A DNA stretch of 64,000 nucleotides from Glandiceps talaboti (taxonomy: Eukaryota > Hemichordata > Enteropneusta > Spengelidae). Both the position numbers and the translations under genes were made by a program. Under the pieces are notes generated by a model, which saw only the letters and a program-made list of their open reading frames with translations, had not been told where the DNA came from and did not search any database. Location of the stretch: NCBI RefSeq assembly GCF_964340395.1, contig NC_135561.1, positions 5,858,018-5,922,017 of the forward strand, in the 5' to 3' direction. Shown one piece after another: positions 56,790 through 64,000 of this stretch; the first letter of the stretch is position 1, and every line of letters starts with the position of its first letter.

Positions 56790-58954
56790 CTAAAACCACA
56801 CACATTGCATATCCAGTCATATCAGTTAGCACATCACAAATTTAATAACAGTACATGTCTAATGATTAAATACATGAAAAATATATTGATCTTTTCAATA
56901 GTGAGCAAGCTTCAATGTTTTTCCTCATCTAAATATTTCATTTTGCTATATCTTATTACTCCTGGACAATGCAAGCAAATCTACATGTGCAATAAATGTA
57001 ACCTTTAGTAATCTCTTGGATATCCTTAAAGGTATACAACAGAGTACTAACTTCTAAGACTTGCACATAATGGTAAGGTTCTAAAATTGACTTCGAGAAC
57101 AAATTCAAATTTTCAGCTGTTGTTTCTGAGTCTCCAGTCTCACTTTCATAATTGTTGGTTGGAGAGCAGGGGATAATATATATGGGGTGGGAAGGCTAGT
57201 TTGATATCATTTCAAATGAATTAGAATTTTACTTTATGAAGGGTGTCAAGAATATACAACAAGAGATCTCAGCATCCTTGTAACTTTGTTCAGCGAGAAC
57301 ACCGTCTAATTAATATTGTACAATTAAGTAAAATACACGAAAATGTGATCTTTATTGTCAAATATATTTTATCTATGGATATCTCCTGGTTGGCATTACA
57401 GCAGCTTTCATCCACTACTGGCATAAAACTAAAAGTCAAATAGATGGTTTTCAGAGTGAGTGAAGTATAAAGTATATGACATCCATAAGTAATTACTCCC
57501 TGACAGTCACCTTCATCAATTTACCACAAGTGAAAACAGTAGACATACATGATTTACTGCCTTCACATGTCAAACTATAAACTTGACCCTAAGGGGTGTC
57601 AGGTCTCTGAATGCTAAGCCAATTAATTCAATTATTGTGGTGGTATTAATTACACAAGATATAACAGATTAGTTAATTAGATTAGCTACAAAATCATCAA
57701 GGGTGGTGATAATTGGCCAATTTTGACACTTGAGTGGTTTGATCAAGTGGTTTCACTGAGTGGCCACCTATAGTTTTAAAATAAACATATCCAATTCCAG
57801 TGTCATCAATTGGATACAACTACCAAAGCTAGGATTTCAAACACTAACTTTTATTTCAACAAAATCATTTCATTTATCTTGCCTGTCAGGTTTTCACACA
57901 TTCATATATTCAAGTGTTTTCCTTAGAATTTTTTTTTTCCTTAGAAATTTTTTTTCAAAAGAGGACGCAAAGACTGTATTAGTAATTGTAGCACCTTTTT
58001 AAAAAAATTGCAAAGTAAAAAGAACAGTACAAAGGTTACATCTTTTGTACTTACTAATTATAGTAAAAAACTAGGAAAGGGAGCATTTTGTGTCTGGTGG
58101 TTATTTTACAAATATCCCATTTTACATAAAATGAAATGGTTTAGCATATTATCTTAATGATATCAAGCTGGTCTTCAAAGATTACCAAAGACTTTGGGGG
58201 GGGGGGGGGGGGAAAGGGGGGTATTACTATAAATGTCTATGTTATGACACTATTTTCATATCATACATGTACATAAATAGATAAGTTCTGTAAAAAAAAA
58301 AAAAATCAAAAAAAACCCCCCACTTATTGAATCACTTTTACATGTAAGATGTTAGTGCTTTTTGTAATAATATCCTTGTAGCATATAAATTGAACAAGAT
58401 TGAAATTCCAACCGTTGTAAATTAAAATCAAAGAAAATTCTGAGTGTACATGTATTGACTTGCAATGACATGATATTTATGTATAGTTATTGTATGCTAT
58501 GAAATATAACTAGAATCACTTTCTATTATTCCATATAGTTTTAATGGTTGTTCATTCTCCATTGTTACCATGGTAACACAATACACCAGTCTTCAATCAT
58601 AACGGTACATAAACTCTTTTCATATGAAGTTGCTACAAACCAATTTTACAATTCAGTTTTTGCTGGCACCCTCCAAAATATAAAATGCTTGAATTACATA
58701 ATTTGATTATTATATTAACTGAACACCAACTAATCAGCAACTAGACATCACTTGGGTGCATGTCATATAATATTTTATATTAAAATTCCATTAGGATTAA
58801 AGTCTAGGTGTGAAAAACTGTTGTTTGGCAGAATTATAGAAAGAGTTGACCCAGAATGAAAGAATGATCCCATGTAAAAAGATAATGCTATGACCCGGGA
58901 TTGAAACATGGCCCTTTAAACTGTAGCTTAAATGATTTGTTCTTGTTCCTCCGT

Positions 58955-59307
58955 CAGTGTTCTCCCTACTATAGAGAAAGCATGGTGCAAACACCGTCCT
59001 TGCCATCTAGGCTGCCATGCTTGACAGGTTTCTACCGTGCTTCAAGTGTTCTACCATCCTTGAGCTTTAGTAATCTTTAAATGACAATATTATGATAATA
59101 CTTTCACATGAAGAGAAATGGCTGATCCCCAATGTACATGTGTGTATGTGTTAAAATAAACATGTCAGAGTTTGTTCCAGCGTTGAAGACATCCATATTA
59201 TATGCTGATCACTATGCAAACAAATATGCAAATTACCATGTTATTCATATGTAAATTAATATGCAAATTGGATGCCAACCTTGCAATCTATCCTGGGAAG
59301 AACACTG
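58955..59307. mobile_element. CAGTG-ended element, 353 bp, 5-bp flanking repeat
   Basis: The left end CAGTGTTCTCCC is inverted at the right as GGGAAGAACACTG. TCCGT flanks both sides (58950-58954 and 59308-59312). The ends look hAT-like, but a 5-bp duplication does not fit hAT, so the superfamily is open. Confidence 0.75.
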
Positions 59308-59348
59308 TCCGTAATGATTCACTATGTGTACACAATGACAATCTCTGT

Positions 59349-59550
59349 CTAATCACACCACAGACCTTGTATAAATGTGTTGTATTATTAATTTTATTAG
59401 CTACATTTCTTTTCTATATTACAACACTCCTGTTAACCATAACTACTGATGCATGCATGGAGTGTCCGTGTACAGCACAATAAATTTTGTCAGTCTAATC
59501 ACACTACTGTCCTTGTATAAATGTATGTTGTATTGCTATCTATAGTTTTA
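59349..59550. repeat. local duplication
   Basis: GTCTAATCACACCACAGACC plus TTGTATAAATGTGTTGTATT near 59347-59390 recurs near 59493-59535. Confidence 0.8.
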
Positions 59551-60145
59551 TTAAAATAAACAGAACCCTTGGAATATGCATTTAAAATATCCATTAGTCT
59601 GTCACTTTATTGGATTCACTGTTTGGATGATGTCAGATGATTAAATACTATGTTGACAGATAATTACTGTATCACAAAATATTAATGTATCCATCATTCA
59701 GTAAAGTGATGTTGAACACTATTACTATGTTGGAAATGTTCAGATTTGGCACTTAATGTACTGTTATGTGGAGTTGCTTGGTTAGAGTGGCTGAGATATA
59801 TTTAGGGGAATTAAATGGTTGTACACTGGGTTGGGATTCGGGAAGGGACCCGGAGTGGTTAGAATTGATAAAGTCCAAAAATTGTCACAAATGGTGGTAT
59901 ACTTTCATGTATCTCTGTTTAGAATGACTATTTGCTCGGCTCACCAAGGCAAGTGTCTCATGAAACAAGTGTATAACAACTTTTTTCTTTCACCACAAAA
60001 CAGGTCCTAGCAATTTTTATATGGTCTAAAATCGAGGATAGATTTTAGGGCAACAAAGGTCTACAATAGGATCTGAGGCTTGTCAAATAGGTGACATATC
60101 CCCACCAAGGATGCCCACAGGAGTTGCTCCTCCCCCTCCCTGTAG

Positions 60146-60195
60146 TGGTGGTGGTGGTGGTGGTGGTGGTGGTGGTGGTGGTGGCGGCGGCGGCG
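60146..60195. repeat. (GGT)n/(GGC)n trinucleotide repeat
   Basis: GTG repeats turn into GGC repeats; read on the minus strand they give a histidine run, an artefact. Confidence 0.97.
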
Positions 60196-61308
60196 ACAAA
60201 GAAACATTTGCTTTTTAAATTTACATATAGGTTTAATAGTGATACTAATCAACTTTACACTAGGGAGCCAAACCAGAACCATAGTCAACTTTACATCTGA
60301 CTTGAACTCCCTAACTTGATACAAATTGAATACACTGAACACTTGTCTCAAACTATCAATCACTTAGTCATACCTTTTAACACCTTACATCACCTAATCC
60401 CAAACAATCTATTAAAAGACAATAGATTAAGTCAAAACTTTACACCTTTTTCTGATAAACATTTCCAAAATTCCAACTCTGTTTGTTCATCGTTAGAAAC
60501 ATCCTAACAGTAAAGGAATGAACACACACAAACACATGAATACCAGTCATACCATAGGTTGTAGTCTAGTCAACCAGTACCAGTATATCAATTTAAACTT
60601 TGAACAGTGTGGTCGTTTGATGAAAACTTACAACAAATATTTCAATATCTGTTCCACAGGAGCAATTCAGAAGTCATGGGAGGCAGTTAATTTCAAGATT
60701 TTTAACTTTACTGTTTCAGGCATCATGTCATTTGAACATATCTACCAGCCATGTATTTATTACACACCCCCAGCCAGCCTTGCCCCTTCCAGATAATTAA
60801 CTAAAGTCAACATTTTTGACGCACAACTCATAACTTTTTATGAAACCAATATTTTCTACATAATTAATATGATTCAAGACTACCATGAGCGCACAATTCA
60901 AACAACATGTTAAATTGCCCTTCTATCTTTACAGTTGTTTTTCCCTCCTAGAGTCCTACATTTGTACTGTGAACATTACACTACAAATGAACACGTTCTG
61001 CAGAATCCTTCATGTCAACCTCAAAATACTATTAATAAATAAAAGCTAATACCCAAATTGAAAACTGCTATTTCAAAGGATAATTGACCAAAATTTCAGT
61101 TTTAATTTCCATCAATTTGCTGAGCATGATAAATTTTGAGTTGAGTTGAGTGCCAATATACATGATGTATGTCTGGACTGTATGGAACTCCAGCTGTGAG
61201 TTACCAAAACACCTGCTGCCACCACACTAGCCACAAGTCCTTGTTTTTAATAACATTCAATATCACCCTATGTTTGCAGCATGTGAGGTCTTCTTATACA
61301 TAGACAAT

Positions 61309-61930
61309 GTGTGCCATGATGTGAGACACAAACAATGGTATAATATATGCCATGATGTGAGACACAAACAATGGTATAATATATGCCATGATGTGAGACA
61401 CAAACAATGGTATAATATATGCCATGATGTGAGACACAAACAAATGGTATAATATATGCCATGATGTGAGACACAAACAATGGTATAATATATGCCATGA
61501 TGTGAGACACCAACAATGGTATAATATATATGCCATGATGTGAGACACCAACAATGGTATAATATATGTCATGATGTGAGACACCAACAATGGTATAATA
61601 TATGTCATGATGTGAGACACCAACAATGGTATAATATATGCCATGATGTGAGACACCAACAATGGTATAATATATATGCCATGATGTGAGACACAAACAA
61701 TGGTATAATATATGCCATGATGTGAGACACAAACAATGGTATAATATATGCCATGATGTGAGACACCAACAATGGTATAATATATGCCATGATGTGAGAC
61801 ACCAACAATGGTATAATATATATGCCATGATGTGAGACACCAACAATGGTATAATATATATGCCATGATGTGAGACACCAACAATGGTATAATATATATG
61901 CCATGATGTGAGACACAAACAATGGTAACA
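61309..61930. repeat. 36-38-bp minisatellite, about 17 copies
   Basis: The unit GCCATGATGTGAGACACAAA then CAATGGTATAATATAT repeats, with AT-length variants and A/C variants (ACACAAAC or ACACCAAC). Mostly 36-bp and 38-bp units keep minus-strand frames open for up to 267 codons. Confidence 0.97.
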
Positions 61931-62148
61931 CCATATATTCGGGTTTTTTCCTGACAAACTGGGTCACCAAAATATAAGCTACAAAACAAACTGACTTTTA
62001 GGTGTCCCACAGGCCAACTGAGAAACAAACCATTTATTGATGCAAGAATGAAGACTGTAAATATTTGTTTAATAAAAATACCACAATTATATCCCACTTA
62101 TATGACTTTGGGTTATTAGATAATTATTCCACAACATTGTTCTTCCCT

Positions 62149-62234
62149 TGGAAAATACAAGTGACCTAAGGGGCTTTGTTACTATGAGTAGCTAGGCAAG
62201 TCATGACATATCCTTAGGTCACTTGTATTTTCCA
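62149..62234. mobile_element. hairpin element with perfect 23-bp arms
   Basis: Arms 62149-62171 and 62212-62234 are exact reverse complements around a 40-bp spacer containing GGGCTTTGTTACTATGAGT. A related hairpin is at 63058-63140. Confidence 0.85.
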
Positions 62235-63057
62235 CCTAAATGAAGAAAAATACAATTATACTTTCATCAAGCATAATTTAGGAAAAATCAGGAAATATAT
62301 TGCTGATATGGAACATTTTGGCTTAGATTTCAAGGACTGCAGAATCAGTACTATAGACATAGGTCAAATGAACAAAATTATTAGCATAGTATTGAACGAT
62401 ATCAGACAAGATGAATTTGATGATGTCCCATGATGACACCAGATGTGGCTTAATATCTAATAAATAAAATGTCTCCATGGAAACCTACCTGTATAACAAG
62501 AATTATTCCAAATAAAAAATCATAAACATGATTAAACTTCTATGTAATTTGTCATAAAAGATATGATTATAACGTAAACATCTGTTCTTGGTAATTTCAC
62601 ATTGGCGGGTTTCTTTGCTAGGTGAATGATTTCACGTTTATGACTTCTGAGAGCTATACATTGTACATGACAACTTTATGGAGGTACTTACGAAATAAAA
62701 TACGTACATATTTTTTTTTTCCTGAAAGCTACAAATAAATGTCAGTGGATATTACCCTATAAAAATTGTCAATAAAGTCTTTACATCAGCTATAACCTAT
62801 AAGCTGTCCTTGAAATGATAGCATGAACAGTTCTAAAACTTGTATCAATTTCAAATGAAATTGGCAAAAAATTATATGACTTTAGTAATTATCACAGTTA
62901 CTAGTATCATAATTATTAATTTGATTATGAAATGTCTACATCATTCGTTCTGCTGTATTCAAAATATGAGTCAAAACGCTTAAAATTGCCATTACTTTCC
63001 CCGATTAAAAAAAAAATATTACTGGCGATGGTATAATTACATTTTCTTCATTCAGCC

Positions 63058-63140
63058 GGAAAATAGTCATGACCCAAGGGTTGTCACTATGAGTCTACAA
63101 ACTCATAGTGACAAGGCCCCTTAGGTCATTCATATTTTTC
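63058..63140. mobile_element. related hairpin element
   Basis: GTCACTATGAGT and ACTCATAGTGAC flank a short loop; the outer parts (CATGACCCAAGGG and CCCCTTAGGTCATTC) pair with mismatches and resemble the 62149-62234 element. Confidence 0.8.
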
Positions 63141-63699
63141 ATGGCTAAAGGAAGGAAAATATTGGGGAATAACATCTAATGATACCAAGGCAACAGAGAA
63201 GTATACGATATCATACACTCCAATAGTGGATATTATTTAAACTTCGAAAAATAGTATTTTGCATATCTTTAATTATTTTTAAAAACAGTATAAAGTAAGA
63301 TAAAGTAATGTAATAAATAGTAATTCATATTGACAAAGTGATGAAAATGAGAATTTATGATCAGCTATGGAAGACGTTTTCTTCCACTGCAATTTGCATA
63401 TTGCAATTTGCATTACATAAACATCTGCCCTTAGGTATACATTGTACACAATACATGAGATATACATCCAAACTGATGAAAATGAATGAAAAGTACATAT
63501 TCAGTGTCTTCTTTATAACTATTAAATGGATAAACTCTTTTGGGAATACAAACGTAGAAACGACCTTACTTCAATTATATGTATGATTAAATTATCTTAC
63601 ATGAGATGACATTACCTTCTAAGCACTTATCAATGCCATTGATAAAATATGATGACTAACGCAATATATTTGTAGAAAATATTTTGAATTGCTTGATCA

Positions 63700-63731
63700 A
63701 TCAATTGATTGATTGATTGATTGATTGACTT
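63700..63731. repeat. (TTGA)n/(ATTG)n microsatellite
   Basis: A short run of TTGA units. Confidence 0.92.
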
Positions 63732-64000
63732 GATAAATTGCATGTATGCACATGTATACAGTGCAAAAAACTTACTCATGTAGCAGTGAAAAAATTGAAA
63801 ACTTCTCCAGTTTGATACATTTAAGTAAAAGAACAATATATACCATAAATATATAAATAATAATACAAAACACTACTAAATGTCAAAAATATGCTTAATA
63901 TTGTAAACATACCATGATCAGATTCTTCAATAATTAAAAGATTTCAAAAATTAAAATCAAGAAAAATAACCTAATTATATTCGAGTATCACATGATTTTG

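Larger units (their letters stand above)
56790..64000. other. no supported exon; repeats only
   Basis: Upstream exons of the second gene, and possibly the 5' scrib exons, may lie here or beyond the edge, but I could not support any. The named repeats are listed separately. Confidence 0.45.

Noticed and set aside
56613-57008. 131-codon plus-strand open frame
   Set aside because: It is AT-rich with no domain, and lies opposite a better supported minus-strand exon (56735-56789).
57036-57075. 29-nt candidate exon upstream of the second gene's exon a
   Set aside because: One frame and the phase would fit, but the stretch resembles the dispersed repeat at 47.1 and 51.1 kb.
61268-62097. 229- and 267-codon minus-strand open frames, the longest in the window
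   Set aside because: They are almost entirely a 36-38-bp minisatellite.

Overview
This window is animal (bilaterian invertebrate) nuclear DNA: AT-rich, intron-dense and full of microsatellites, minisatellites and small inverted-repeat transposons. I could not resolve the phylum. The protein-coding content is read directly from splice-site-bounded, phase-consistent exons on the minus strand.

The main gene is a scribble orthologue (scrib, LAP family: leucine-rich repeats followed by four PDZ domains). It runs right to left over at least 45.3 kb. I placed 33 coding exons (45408 down to 144) that join without a frame break into 1292 complete codons: LRRs 4-16 (45.4-32.3 kb), the LAP-specific segment after the LRRs (31.0-30.4 kb), a charged linker (29.9-23.2 kb), PDZ1 (20.3-19.1 kb), PDZ2 (17.8-16.5 kb), an acidic linker, PDZ3 (15.4-14.5 kb), PDZ4 (13.8-12.3 kb) and a charged C-terminal tail in small exons (9.8 kb to the left edge). 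The first roughly 100 residues (start codon to LRR3) were not found, and the last exons and stop codon lie beyond position 1. A 12-nt microexon candidate sits at 9211-9222.

A second, unrecognised gene is represented by four short exons on the same strand (56789 down to a stop codon at 55135). It either lies upstream of scrib or is nested in a long 5' intron of scrib.

The rest is intronic or intergenic. Notable repeats are a minisatellite at 38.7-39.0 kb built from copies of a scrib exon end with its splice donor; a 30/60/120-bp hierarchical minisatellite between the PDZ3 and PDZ4 exons; a hAT-type MITE with an exact 8-bp target duplication and a second inverted copy; a 109-bp MITE pair, one copy with an exact 9-bp target duplication; a 353/349-bp CAGTG-ended pair; and very long (CT)n tracts, one starting 12 nt inside an intron from its splice donor. 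I saw no RNA genes, CRISPR arrays or bacterial-type operons.
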